The notes: generated from the letters alone by a model not told the origin. A stretch of 23,594 nucleotides of DNA from Thermoplasmata archaeon (GCA_021797055.1 JAKAAI010000021.1:1-23594), one strand, 5' to 3'; numbered from the stretch's first letter, positions 7,712 to 14,804 are shown. Translations and numbers: made by a program.

Positions 7712-8008
7712 ATGGGTAAAATAGGACTTAAGATTGGACCGCAAACCTATGAAAAGCTGAAGTGGCTGAAAACAAGGTTTGACTTCGTATACGAAAGCAA
7801 CATGACCTGGGACGAATTTTTCCAGGCGATAGTGAGAGACAGCCTTCTCATTCTCGCCCAGGATCTGAAAAATACCAGGAAGGGAAAAATAACAATGGAT
7901 GAGATACTTGACATATTAAGTGGTGCAGACAAAAACATGAATGACGAGGTGAAAAGACATATGATTCAGACAGGAATGATGTCCGGAAGCAGTTCTTCCA
8001 GAGAGTGA
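7712..8008 (+). CDS. Small helical protein, possibly ribbon-helix-helix-like; function unknown
   Basis: A 98-residue hydrophilic protein. Its N-terminus (KIGLKIGPQTYEKLKWLKTR) is predicted as a short strand followed by a helix, and a second helix follows at about 31-48 (TWDEFFQAIVRDSLLILA). This layout is reminiscent of ribbon-helix-helix DNA-binding proteins of the antitoxin type, but the linker is longer than usual and I cannot confirm the fold. A third helical part lies at 50-85 and the C-terminus is Met/Ser-rich. The start is supported by the TATA element; the ATG at 7705 is out of frame. It is probably cotranscribed with the four-helix membrane protein that begins 8 bases after its stop, which suggests a soluble partner or regulator of that protein. 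Confidence 0.75.
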   Translation: MGKIGLKIGPQTYEKLKWLKTRFDFVYESNMTWDEFFQAIVRDSLLILAQDLKNTRKGKITMDEILDILSGADKNMNDEVKRHMIQTGMMSGSSSSRE

Positions 8009-8016
8009 TGGCATAA

Positions 8017-8715
8017 GTGACTGATCAGGAGAAGCCAAGAATAACCTTTAATTTCAGGGAAAACACAGAAAAGCCTGATTCAACACAGGTAAGAAAAGTG
8101 CTGATGCTTTTACTTATCGTCACCCTGGTATTAGCAGGATCAGAATTCCTTTTTGACTTAATGGGAATAATTGGATTTAGCATAATGGAAGTTTTCGTAG
8201 ATGCCTTAATCCTTATTGTTTCTTTAATTGTGCTTGCATATATCACATTTCCATTCAGACATTATGAATCACACAAAAAAAGGGCGGCAGCTATGTTGAA
8301 AATTGCCCTTTTGCTTCTTTCTTTACAGATAGCAGCACTTATTGCTATTTATTTTGCATTCAGTAATCTTGGATCGACAGACTATTTTCTGATATTTATA
8401 GGATCTGAAATAGCCTATCAGGCTGCATTTTTATATATTACACAGGGATATAAGTTCAACGCGAGGTTTTTTTCCATCAACATACCTGATGCAATAAATG
8501 TACGCAATGATTCGGATGGAAACGTTGTAAGTGTTGAAAGATCAAATTTAGTATCGCATGAGACGAGAGACCTGATCGAGAAAAGAATACGTGGCCTGAT
8601 CACAGAAGAGGAAATGAGTTCTGCGCTCTCAGAAGTGGACCACCTCAATCGCGAAATGATCCTTTCTTTCACTAGAGAGACAATATCAAGGCTCAGAAAG
8701 AAATACAGATGGTGA
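8017..8715 (+). CDS. Four-helix membrane protein with cytoplasmic tail, function unknown
   Basis: A 232-residue integral membrane protein with predicted segments at about 27-49, 57-79, 92-115 and 122-142. A charged N-terminus of about 25 residues comes before them and a hydrophilic, highly charged C-terminal domain of about 85 residues (including EKRIRGLITEEEMSSALSEV) follows. By the positive-inside rule (RHYESHKKRA between helices 2 and 3, and the basic C-terminus), both ends should be cytoplasmic. The start is GTG at 8017, 8 bases after the upstream stop, so it is likely coupled to the 98-residue protein. I recognise no family. Its 3' end faces the isochorismatase-like gene, with only 5 bases between the two stops. 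Confidence 0.75.
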   Translation: MTDQEKPRITFNFRENTEKPDSTQVRKVLMLLLIVTLVLAGSEFLFDLMGIIGFSIMEVFVDALILIVSLIVLAYITFPFRHYESHKKRAAAMLKIALLLLSLQIAALIAIYFAFSNLGSTDYFLIFIGSEIAYQAAFLYITQGYKFNARFFSINIPDAINVRNDSDGNVVSVERSNLVSHETRDLIEKRIRGLITEEEMSSALSEVDHLNREMILSFTRETISRLRKKYRW

Positions 8716-8720
8716 AAAAT

Positions 8721-9272
8721 CTAGAATTCCAGTTCGTCTGACCATGGTATCTGAGCAAAATCTCCTTCGATTGAGGCGAGATTGACGTTTTGGACTGTTT
8801 CAGCATCAATCTTCCTGCCATCTAGAACATTGGCATGAGCGGCGCAGGCATCCCTTATAACGAATGTCTTGAATCCAAGGTTTCCAGACATCCTTGCGGT
8901 TACGCTTACACAATGATCGGTTGTTAGACCCATAATATATACCTCCGGTTCGGCCATTTCACGAAGAATGCTCTCAAGTCTTGTTCCAATGAAGGCACTG
9001 CTAACATGTTTGGTTATTATCGTTTCATGTTCAAGTGGCCTGACCTCATTCTTGAATTCAAAACCGGGCTTACCAGCTTTGAGGGCAGAATTGGGATTAA
9101 GTGAATCATGTCTCACATGTATTATCTTTCTTCCATTTGATCTGAACCTGCGGAGAACATCTTCCATTACTTTCTCCGCATCTGGATTGTTACGTTTTCC
9201 CCAAAACGGCTCGTCAAAACCTTTTTGGACATCTATTATGATTAATGCAGCTGATGGTGAGACCTTGACCAT
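8721..9272 (-). CDS. Isochorismatase-like cysteine hydrolase
   Basis: A 183-residue member of the isochorismatase-like alpha/beta hydrolase superfamily. The catalytic triad is visible: D14 in ALIIIDVQKGF, K88 in ITKHVSSAF and C121 in MGLTTDHCVSVTARMSGNLG. The Thr-Thr before DHC should provide the cis-peptide oxyanion hole. Family members cleave C-N or ether bonds in small molecules such as isochorismate, carbamoyl compounds and nicotinamide. The metal-binding DxH set of nicotinamidases is not evident, so that function is not favoured. Substrate unknown. It is probably transcribed alone, with a TATTAA element about 24 bases before the ATG at 9272. The gene upstream on the same strand (NfeD-like) stops 55 bases before this start. 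Confidence 0.88.
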   Translation of the reverse strand: MVKVSPSAALIIIDVQKGFDEPFWGKRNNPDAEKVMEDVLRRFRSNGRKIIHVRHDSLNPNSALKAGKPGFEFKNEVRPLEHETIITKHVSSAFIGTRLESILREMAEPEVYIMGLTTDHCVSVTARMSGNLGFKTFVIRDACAAHANVLDGRKIDAETVQNVNLASIEGDFAQIPWSDELEF

Positions 9273-9327
9273 GCTGCATTATATCTGATAGATTAATATT
9301 CTTAATGCACAAAATATGAAAAACTAC

Positions 9328-9639
9328 TTAATTCAATTTTCCAATCTGCAGCCTAAGGCCTTCAATTCCCTTTACCAAAACCAGTTCCCCTGGCAAGAAT
9401 TTTTCTCCTTCATGAACTGGAACCGCAGCCCATACCTGTGAATTTATAACTACCTCCATCCTGTAGCCACACACTGATCTCACCCTGCCCCTCCTTCCAA
9501 TAATGCTCTCCACGCCTGGATAGTGTTGAGTTCGGAATGGAAACCTTACTAGGTTTACTCCAATCATTGCTACGATAAAGAACGATGTAATTGTATCAAA
9601 AAGGATTATCAGGATTAACTCTAATTCTGTAACAGGCAT
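9328..9639 (-). CDS. Short NfeD-like membrane protein with C-terminal OB-fold domain
   Basis: A protein of 103 residues (109 if a TTG at 9657 is used). One or two membrane segments occupy about residues 5-35 (LELILIILFDTITSFFIVAM). The C-terminal 55 residues read IIGRRGRVRS, then EVVINSQVWAAVP, and end with PGELVLVKGIEGLRLQIGKL. This GxxGxV...VxxxGxxWxA...GxxVxVxxxxGLxLxV pattern is that of the NfeD C-terminal OB-fold domain. NfeD-like proteins are usually coded beside SPFH/stomatin genes, and the long forms carry a ClpP-like protease; this is the short form, and no stomatin gene lies in the window. A membrane-organising role is inferred from family knowledge only. The start is uncertain: ATG at 9639 was preferred over TTG. 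Confidence 0.72.
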   Translation of the reverse strand: MPVTELELILIILFDTITSFFIVAMIGVNLVRFPFRTQHYPGVESIIGRRGRVRSVCGYRMEVVINSQVWAAVPVHEGEKFLPGELVLVKGIEGLRLQIGKLN

Positions 9640-9691
9640 ATTTCTTATGCAAGTCAAAATATGATGTCTGCATTAAAATATTTCAAAATTA

Positions 9692-9709
9692 TGGGATAAA
9701 AATATCCTA
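9692..9709. repeat. Short A/T-rich hairpin between the gltD-like and NfeD-like genes
   Basis: GGATA-aaaa-TATCC (9694-9707) is a perfect 5-base inverted repeat with a 4-base loop, extendable by a G-T and a T-A pair. It lies upstream of the NfeD-like start and downstream of the gltD-like stop, so it could belong to either transcript. The rest of 9658-9919 is A/T-rich with no gene that I can support. Confidence 0.35.
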
Positions 9710-9919
9710 TTCATGACCCAAAAATTTTCTAATATACTAAAAACGAGTTATCACGATTAAAAGGTTCGTTGCATCTATTTCCCTCAGTAAAGGAGATAAC
9801 TAAAATTTCACCTTTGTTTTCATATAAGGAAAATCTGTCTTCTGATAACCAAATTTAACGATTACCCGCAATATAGGAATTGAAAACTGTTTAAGAGCAA
9901 TAGTTTATTTATACAATAT

Positions 9920-11362
9920 CTACTTGCTAACCCTTCCAGCAGTCGGAGAATATTTTTTCCATCTATCAAGAATAGGCAGGAATTTCACATCTGCGATCTG
10001 ATCCATCACATTGAGGTATTCCAGGATTCCTATAGCAGCTCTGTCAGCATCCCTGACAGCTGAAATAAGATCCCTCGTCGGATTCATGCAGTCCCCACCT
10101 GTAAATACCCCTTTGATTGATGTCATACCCCTCTCATCAATTATTGGTGCACCATGCGGATTCAGCCGCAGATTTCTAAGATAGTTGTCGCCAAGAAAAC
10201 TGAAGTCGGCTTCCTGCCCAGTTGCCTCGATTACAAGATCTGCCTGCATATAGAGTACTTTTTCTTTCTTTGGCACAGGTTTAGCCCTACCGTGGCCATC
10301 GCTGACCATTTCATTCTGCCAGTATTTAATACCAACCAAATGTCCGTTTTCTGAGACATACTCAAAGGGTGTCACTTCCCACATGTAATGGACATTTTCC
10401 TCCAATGATTCTTCCATTTCTTCTTCAGCATTCATTGAAGGATAGCCTGGTCGGTCGATTTCTCTTCTCCTGTACATTATGTATACATTCTGCGCCCCAA
10501 GCCTTAGCGAAGTCCTCGAAGCATCGTTTGCAGTGAAGCCCCCTCCAATGACAACAACAGTTTTACCAACCTCTACCTTCTTACCAAGACTCACATCCTG
10601 CAGAAAATTAAGTGCATGTATGACTCCTTTGGTGTCGCTTCCTGGAGTCCCGGTCATTCTCGGCTGGTGGTTTCCTATTCCTATATAAACTGCATCATGG
10701 CTGTTTAAAATATCCTGAAACTGTACATCATTCCCTACCGTTGTATTCAGATGGACCTCGGCCCCCTGTGATATGATAAAACCAATCTCCTTGTCGAGTG
10801 TTTCTTGCGGTAACCGATACCTTGGTATCCCCGTCTTCATGAAACCACCTAGCTCTGGAAGCGCCTCGTATATTGTGACATGAACACCCTGAACTAAGAG
10901 ATAATATGCCAGTGTCAGACCGGTTGGCCCACCCCCAATTACGGCCACTTTCTTGTTGAGGAAGTTCTTTTTTGGTACTTTAATTATCTGGCTATAGTCA
11001 TCAAATTTATCCGCTGCGAACCTTTTTAGATGTCTGATAGCTATTGGGCCGCCTTCATCGTATAATACACATATATCCTCACACATGTGGGTACAAACAC
11101 GGCCTATTATAGCCGGAAATGGAAGATTCTCAAAGACTATTCTGACCGTTTCCGCCGGATCACCAACGGCGGTGCTCTTTATGTACCCACCAATATCTAG
11201 ACTTGCGGGGCAAGCCTGTGTACAAATGTTGCAACCGATGCACCTGCTCGCTTCTGATGTCCCCTGTTGATCTGTGTACTCCAACAGAGGCTCTATCTTG
11301 AAACTTTTTACCCTTTCCTTGGGGTCGGCGTGGGCGATCTTGACTCTTTCAAAATTAAGCAT
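9920..11362 (-). CDS. GltD-like Fe-S flavoprotein oxidoreductase (glutamate synthase small-subunit homologue)
   Basis: A 480-residue protein with the GltD/NfnB/dihydropyrimidine-dehydrogenase architecture. The N-terminal iron-sulfur domain has CIGCNICTQACPASLD (C41, C44, C47, C51) and a second cysteine group C90, C94, C98 (VCTHMCEDICV). The FAD dinucleotide fold follows as AVIGGGPTGLTLAYY (143-148 glycines), then the NAD(P)H fold VVVIGGGFTANDASR (273-278) with a downstream YRRRE, and the FAD-closing motif GVFTGGDCMNPTRDLISAV (419-437). It should pass electrons between NAD(P)H, FAD and Fe-S clusters. No gltB large subunit is adjacent, so glutamate synthesis is not established; stand-alone homologues may act as NAD(P)H:acceptor or ferredoxin-linked oxidoreductases. 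A palindrome lies just upstream of its promoter. Confidence 0.9.
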   Translation of the reverse strand: MLNFERVKIAHADPKERVKSFKIEPLLEYTDQQGTSEASRCIGCNICTQACPASLDIGGYIKSTAVGDPAETVRIVFENLPFPAIIGRVCTHMCEDICVLYDEGGPIAIRHLKRFAADKFDDYSQIIKVPKKNFLNKKVAVIGGGPTGLTLAYYLLVQGVHVTIYEALPELGGFMKTGIPRYRLPQETLDKEIGFIISQGAEVHLNTTVGNDVQFQDILNSHDAVYIGIGNHQPRMTGTPGSDTKGVIHALNFLQDVSLGKKVEVGKTVVVIGGGFTANDASRTSLRLGAQNVYIMYRRREIDRPGYPSMNAEEEMEESLEENVHYMWEVTPFEYVSENGHLVGIKYWQNEMVSDGHGRAKPVPKKEKVLYMQADLVIEATGQEADFSFLGDNYLRNLRLNPHGAPIIDERGMTSIKGVFTGGDCMNPTRDLISAVRDADRAAIGILEYLNVMDQIADVKFLPILDRWKKYSPTAGRVSK

Positions 11363-11383
11363 CAGTTGAAGCTTTATGCTTAC

Positions 11384-11396
11384 AAATTTAATAAAC
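11384..11396 (-). promoter_or_regulatory. TATA element of the gltD-like gene
   Basis: On the minus strand this reads TTTATTAAATTTG, centred about 28 bases before the ATG at 11362. The 16-base palindrome lies directly upstream of it. Confidence 0.45.
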
Positions 11397-11400
11397 GTTT

Positions 11401-11425
11401 TTCGTATTTTAGCGCTAAAATCGAA
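11401..11425. promoter_or_regulatory. Palindromic operator candidate upstream of the gltD-like gene
   Basis: ATTTTAGCGCTAAAAT (11406-11421) is a perfect 16-base palindrome. It is flanked by TTCG (11401-11404) and CGAA (11422-11425), which are also complementary apart from one extra T at 11405. It starts about 5 bases beyond the TATA element, the usual place for an activator or a BRE-blocking regulator in archaea. It suits a dimeric helix-turn-helix regulator; none is coded nearby. Confidence 0.5.
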
Positions 11426-11667
11426 AGATCAGAATGAGCTATTTTTCTGTGAGAATGTTTCAATTTTGATTCTTTGTTGCCTGAAACGATTTTTAATCGA
11501 TGTACAATAAGTTACAAATGTAATTTGTCGACCATTTTATCCTGAATAACATTTATGTTAGTTCGAATAAAGAAAATAGGTCTTATTCACTCAGGAGTGC
11601 AATTATTAATTGTCAGGCAAGAAACGCCAGACTTGAATCTGCCCCATGCTATCCTCATTGTAAATCT

Positions 11668-11689
11668 ATCACGAACGATGTTTCGTGAT
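11668..11689. repeat. Strong hairpin, 8-base stem
   Basis: ATCACGAA-cgatgt-TTCGTGAT is a perfect 8-base inverted repeat with a 6-base loop, more stable than other repeats in this gap. It might be an operator or RNA structure upstream of the ChrB-like gene, or a remnant of a mobile-element end. There is no flanking target duplication that I can see. Confidence 0.4.
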
Positions 11690-11797
11690 GTTCTGGTTAT
11701 GCAAAGTGGTGGCAAGCATACGATCCTATCTGGGTATTATATATTACAATGTTTTCAGAATGCAAAACCATTAAGACTTCAGTAGCGATCAATACAA

Positions 11798-12265
11798 ATG
11801 AAATGGATCACCAGGAAAAACGCAAAGGTAGACAGGATAGCATGTCCATGGCTGATAAAAAATTTTGTTGATAAAGACGCTGAATTCCTGTTTGTAGCAG
11901 CAGAGGATGTTCTGAAAATTGCCAAAACTGAGGATGCGATACCGTTTGATACCCCTGGATCCGAACTTTTCCATTTCAAGGACAGGGACTACGAATACGT
12001 TACGTTTGACTCAATAATCAGGAAATACAGGATTGAAGATTCTGCTCTGAACTGCCTTGCAAGCATAGTTCGTGGTGCTGATGCCCGGATTCCTGATGCA
12101 CCGGTGGAATCAGCTGGTCTCGAGGCTGCTGCACTCGGCTTCAGAAAGATATCTTCAGATGATTACGAAAACATAAAACTGCAATTCCCGCTATATGATG
12201 CCTTGTATGCATATTGCAGGGAAAAGATGAGAAGAAGGGATCTGCTTGAACATTCCGGAAAGTGA
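11798..12265 (+). CDS. Stand-alone ChrB C-terminal-domain protein (chromate-resistance family)
   Basis: A 155-residue protein consisting of only the ChrB C-terminal domain. The diagnostic opening is KWITRKNAKVDRIACPWLIK followed by NFVDKDAEFLFVAAEDV. It continues with DAIPFDTPGSELFHFKD, CLASIVRGADARIPDAPVES and a final PLYDALYAYCREK, all conserved positions of the family. Full ChrB proteins of bacteria sense chromate and regulate the chrA efflux gene; short stand-alone forms occur in many bacteria and archaea with unproved roles. No signal peptide is visible, so it should be cytoplasmic. No ChrA transporter lies in the window. The start is ATG at 11798 (MKWITRK). The promoter is unclear: a good TATATATTA-like element near 11737-11745 would leave a leader of about 30 bases. 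Confidence 0.87.
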   Translation: MKWITRKNAKVDRIACPWLIKNFVDKDAEFLFVAAEDVLKIAKTEDAIPFDTPGSELFHFKDRDYEYVTFDSIIRKYRIEDSALNCLASIVRGADARIPDAPVESAGLEAAALGFRKISSDDYENIKLQFPLYDALYAYCREKMRRRDLLEHSGK

Positions 12266-12451
12266 TTCCGCATAACTGTGCAGGTGGCTCAGAAAGAATT
12301 GTTATAAAATAATTGAGTGATAACAGTGCCGGGAAAGACCACTTAGAAGGCATAAAAGCTGTTGATTATAGTCAACATTGTCACTCATATTAACATTATT
12401 TTTGGGATAGATGACAAATTGATTTGACTGGTGAATCTGTTAAATATTTTC

Positions 12452-12471
12452 TTCTGATATTTTCTGATATT
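12452..12471 (+). repeat. Perfect 10-base tandem duplication
   Basis: TTCTGATATT occurs twice head to tail (12452-12461 and 12462-12471). It lies in the 268-base gap between the ChrB-like gene and thpR, which also holds a GTTGA-ttatag-TCAAC inverted repeat at 12360-12375. A slippage duplication is the simplest explanation. Confidence 0.6.
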
Positions 12472-12533
12472 TCAGTTTATATGTTATGGATGCGGCAGTA
12501 TTTATTTCCTGTACCGATTCATGAAGAGATGAA

Positions 12534-13058
12534 ATGATTGAGGAACCAACTATAAGATGCTTCTTTGGAATACCTTTAGAGGATCTTAGGGAAATTATAG
12601 AAATACAGAACAGTATGACGGGTTGGCCATTCAAAATGACTGATCCAGATAATCTTCACATGACCATTCTCTTCCTGGGAGACAGGAAAATGTCAGATAT
12701 TGATGGTATAATTTCTAAAATGAAAGGAATTCAATTCAAAATCCCTGAATTCATAGTGAAATCAATAATCGGGCTTCCCCGAAATTCGCATGCAAGAGTA
12801 CTTGCGCTATCTGTGAGTGGAGTTGGCCTGAATAAAATCTATAAAAAAGCCTCGGAAATTTCGAAATATACTGAAAAGAAGGAATTTCTACCGCACATTA
12901 CAATTGGCCGATCCAAAAAGCCAGTTTCATTAAACAGATCGTGGACAGAAAAAAGGTTAGATCTTAAATTGAGCGTCAACAGGATTTCCTTAATTAGAAG
13001 CGACCTAACTCCCGATGGCCCTGTTTACACGGAACTATCTTCAAATTACTTTATATAA
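12534..13058 (+). CDS. thpR: RNA 2',3'-cyclic phosphodiesterase (2H phosphoesterase, LigT/ThpR family)
   Basis: A 174-residue 2H phosphoesterase with both HxTx catalytic motifs: NLHMTILFLG (H42, T44) and FLPHITIGRSKK (H121, T123). The spacing of about 79 residues and the total length fit ThpR. The family opens 2',3'-cyclic phosphates on RNA to 2'-phosphates and can join tRNA halves in vitro; its cellular role in archaea is not settled. ATG at 12534 is used; the ATGs at 12521 and 12529 are out of frame. An A/T-rich TATTTATT at about 12499-12506 lies near the expected promoter distance. The 3' end overlaps the end of the convergent minus-strand gene by 13 bases. Confidence 0.9.
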   Translation: MIEEPTIRCFFGIPLEDLREIIEIQNSMTGWPFKMTDPDNLHMTILFLGDRKMSDIDGIISKMKGIQFKIPEFIVKSIIGLPRNSHARVLALSVSGVGLNKIYKKASEISKYTEKKEFLPHITIGRSKKPVSLNRSWTEKRLDLKLSVNRISLIRSDLTPDGPVYTELSSNYFI

Positions 13059-13357
13059 TCCATCTTACCTGTTTCATCTGTCTTCTCTTTCTGTTTGAGA
13101 AGGTCTTCGTTTTCAAATTCTATAGCATAAAGGCCGGAGACCGGAATCATCCTGAGAAGGTTTTTAGAGTTGTTCTTTACCCTAAAAACAACCGCGCCCT
13201 CTTCCCCGAGGACAGTATAACCAACGTATTCCCCTTCTGTGACCATTGGATCGTCTGCGCCGCTTGCTGATATTACCCTGTACTTGCCTCCCTTCTTGAT
13301 CTCTATCATGTCCATATTTATTCCCAGTCCTTTCAGTAACTTTGAAATTTCATTCAA
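13046..13357 (-). CDS. Small conserved-looking protein, beta-rich core, function unknown
   Basis: A protein of about 103 residues. Its core (MIEIKKGGKYRVISASGADD, then TEGEYVGYTVLGEEGAVVFRV) suggests a compact beta fold with a loop-rich hydrophilic surface, followed by MIPVSGLYAIEFENED and a Lys/Glu-rich tail. I recognise no family with confidence. The frame is open further upstream to a GTG at 13384, but a clear TATA-like TTTTTAAA (13385-13392) lies directly before that GTG, so transcription should start near 13364. That favours a TTG at 13357 or the ATGs at 13315 and 13309. The 3' end overlaps thpR tail to tail. Confidence 0.62.
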   Translation of the reverse strand: MNEISKLLKGLGINMDMIEIKKGGKYRVISASGADDPMVTEGEYVGYTVLGEEGAVVFRVKNNSKNLLRMIPVSGLYAIEFENEDLLKQKEKTDETGKMDYIK

Positions 13358-13450
13358 GATACAACGCCAATCTATGGCAAGCACTTTAAAAATACTTTTC
13401 CTTTAGATCCGGAAATACTTGCGCATATATGTTTAACTCGGCAATGAATT

Positions 13451-13537
13451 ATGTCTGAATCCATTGCACAAATTAGAATGAAAAGTATACAAAAGCAGGA
13501 TACATTTAAGAAATTACTTACTAAAAATTTCCATTGA
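13451..13537 (+). CDS. Candidate 28-residue basic peptide
   Basis: ATG at 13451 opens a 28-codon frame (MSESIAQIRMKSIQKQ followed by a Lys-rich part) ending in TGA at 13535. An A/T-rich CATATATG (13424-13431) is centred about 23 bases before the ATG, the leaderless spacing used elsewhere in this window. It overlaps the 3' end of the convergent DEAD-box helicase gene by 17 bases. Composition is hydrophilic and plausible for a real small protein, but there is no other support. Confidence 0.22.
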   Translation: MSESIAQIRMKSIQKQDTFKKLLTKNFH

Positions 13538-14789
13538 ATCTGGAGTGGCGGTTCTTGTTTGAATATGAGTTTGATCTCCTCTGGCCGCTGTTCCTGTTGA
13601 ATCTCTGCTGATGGAAATCTCCCTGCCTATGCGGCCTGGAACCATGCTCAATGTTCTTAAAAGCGGGTGTGTCAAATTTACTTTCATCCAGATATACTGG
13701 GCGCATTCTAACGGACACAGAATCTTCAATATCCCTGATTATATATTCCTCTTCCGGAATTACGATCGAGAATGCCTGACCATCTGCACCCATACGAGCA
13801 GATCTTCCAACCCTGTGCACATAAACATATGGGTCAAGTGGGGTGTCATAGTTTATGATATGCGATATCTCCCTGATATCAAGACCCCTTGCGGCAACAT
13901 TTGTTGCAACGAGGAACTGGGTCCCCTGCCTGAATTCCTGCATGGATTTTTCCCGCTGCGCCTGGCTCATGTCTCCGTGGATAGCTGTAACGCTGTATCC
14001 CTGCCTGATGAGTGCCCTATAAAGATAATCTGCATTTCTCTTTGTGTCAGAAAATATTATTGCTTTTCTTGGTTTGAATGTTTCAATATATGCGAATAAC
14101 GTTCTCAGTTTATGTGATCTTTCAGATATTGAATAGCTGTGCGAGATGCTCTCGACTGTGAGCTCCTGGTCATGGCTTATCTCAATGAACTGCGGATTGT
14201 GCATGTACCGATCAGAAAGACCAGAGATCCTTGGTGGTATAGTAGCTGAGAAGAGCATGACCTGTTTATCCCTTCCGGATTTCTTTATGATATATTCAAC
14301 ATCATCTATGAAACCCATGTCAAGCATCATATCGGCCTCGTCGAGAACAAGATGCTTCACATTCGAAAGGTCGAGTTCCTCCCTCTCCATTAGATCGATG
14401 ATCCTTCCCGGAGTCCCGATGACTATTTGCGGTCTTCTCCTGAGATGATCTATCTGGACGTTGATCGATGCCCCACCATAAACGAGCGCACCCTTTATTC
14501 CGCTTCCCATCGTTATCTTTTTCATTACGTTAAAAACCTGCATTGCAAGTTCCCTTGTTGGAACAACAACAAGCGCCGACAAACGGTCAGTTGGCTTAAG
14601 CATCTGTATGATAGGGATAAGAAATGCACCTGTCTTCCCTGTTCCCGTCTTGGACTTAACTATAACATCTCTGCCTTTGAGCACATAAGGTATTGCCTGT
14701 TCCTGGACCTCTGTCGGTGACTTGAAACCCATTTCATTCAAAGATGCTAACAATTCTTTACTTAAGTTCAGCGATTCGAAATTTTCCAT
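13521..14789 (-). CDS. DEAD-box ATP-dependent RNA helicase with Arg/Asn-rich tail
   Basis: A 422-residue SF2 RNA helicase with the full motif set (numbering from the ATG at 14789): Q motif with F21 and PTEVQEQAI, motif I SKTGTGKT (46-53), Ia PTRELA, Ib TPGR, II DEAD (150-153), III SAT (181-183), V ARGLDI (300-305) and VI HRVGRSAR (325-332). After the RecA-like core the last 40 residues are rich in Arg, Asn, Gln, Ser and Gly, resembling the basic RNA-binding tails of bacterial CsdA/DeaD and eukaryotic DEAD-box proteins. It likely acts in ribosome assembly, RNA unwinding or cold/stress response. ATG at 14789 was chosen over GTG at 14798 because the TATA element at 14805-14813 is about 22 bases from it. 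Single-gene transcript. Confidence 0.95.
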   Translation of the reverse strand: MENFESLNLSKELLASLNEMGFKSPTEVQEQAIPYVLKGRDVIVKSKTGTGKTGAFLIPIIQMLKPTDRLSALVVVPTRELAMQVFNVMKKITMGSGIKGALVYGGASINVQIDHLRRRPQIVIGTPGRIIDLMEREELDLSNVKHLVLDEADMMLDMGFIDDVEYIIKKSGRDKQVMLFSATIPPRISGLSDRYMHNPQFIEISHDQELTVESISHSYSISERSHKLRTLFAYIETFKPRKAIIFSDTKRNADYLYRALIRQGYSVTAIHGDMSQAQREKSMQEFRQGTQFLVATNVAARGLDIREISHIINYDTPLDPYVYVHRVGRSARMGADGQAFSIVIPEEEYIIRDIEDSVSVRMRPVYLDESKFDTPAFKNIEHGSRPHRQGDFHQQRFNRNSGQRRSNSYSNKNRHSRFNGNF

Positions 14790-14804
14790 TTGTAACACTT
14801 TTTC

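Larger units (their letters stand above)
11363..11797. other. 435-base divergent intergenic region rich in inverted repeats
   Basis: Between the gltD-like and ChrB-like genes there is no gene I can support. The region holds the gltD-like promoter (11384-11396), a 16-base palindrome (11406-11421), two more short perfect inverted repeats (11514-11528 and 11547-11560) and an 8-base-stem hairpin (11668-11689). A 76-codon ORF spans 11555-11785, but its composition looks non-coding. Frames in the last 120 bases give a hydrophobic reading that might be the tail of a decayed gene, but I could not identify it. Confidence 0.6.

Noticed and set aside
8721..9272. Nicotinamidase assignment for the isochorismatase-like gene
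   Set aside because: The catalytic D/K/C set is shared by the superfamily, but the metal-binding DxH site of nicotinamidases is not visible.
11679..11771. Hydrophobic reading frame ending near 11771 considered as a transposase remnant
   Set aside because: Too short, no DDE or other transposase motif, no terminal inverted repeat pair or target duplication found.
11555..11785. 76-codon ORF in the gap before the ChrB-like gene
   Set aside because: Poorly placed promoter, no ribosome site, no recognisable motif, and it starts inside an inverted repeat; composition looks like translated noncoding DNA.
12452..12471. Tandem 10-base repeat considered as start of a repeat array
   Set aside because: Only two copies without spacers; a simple slippage duplication, not CRISPR.
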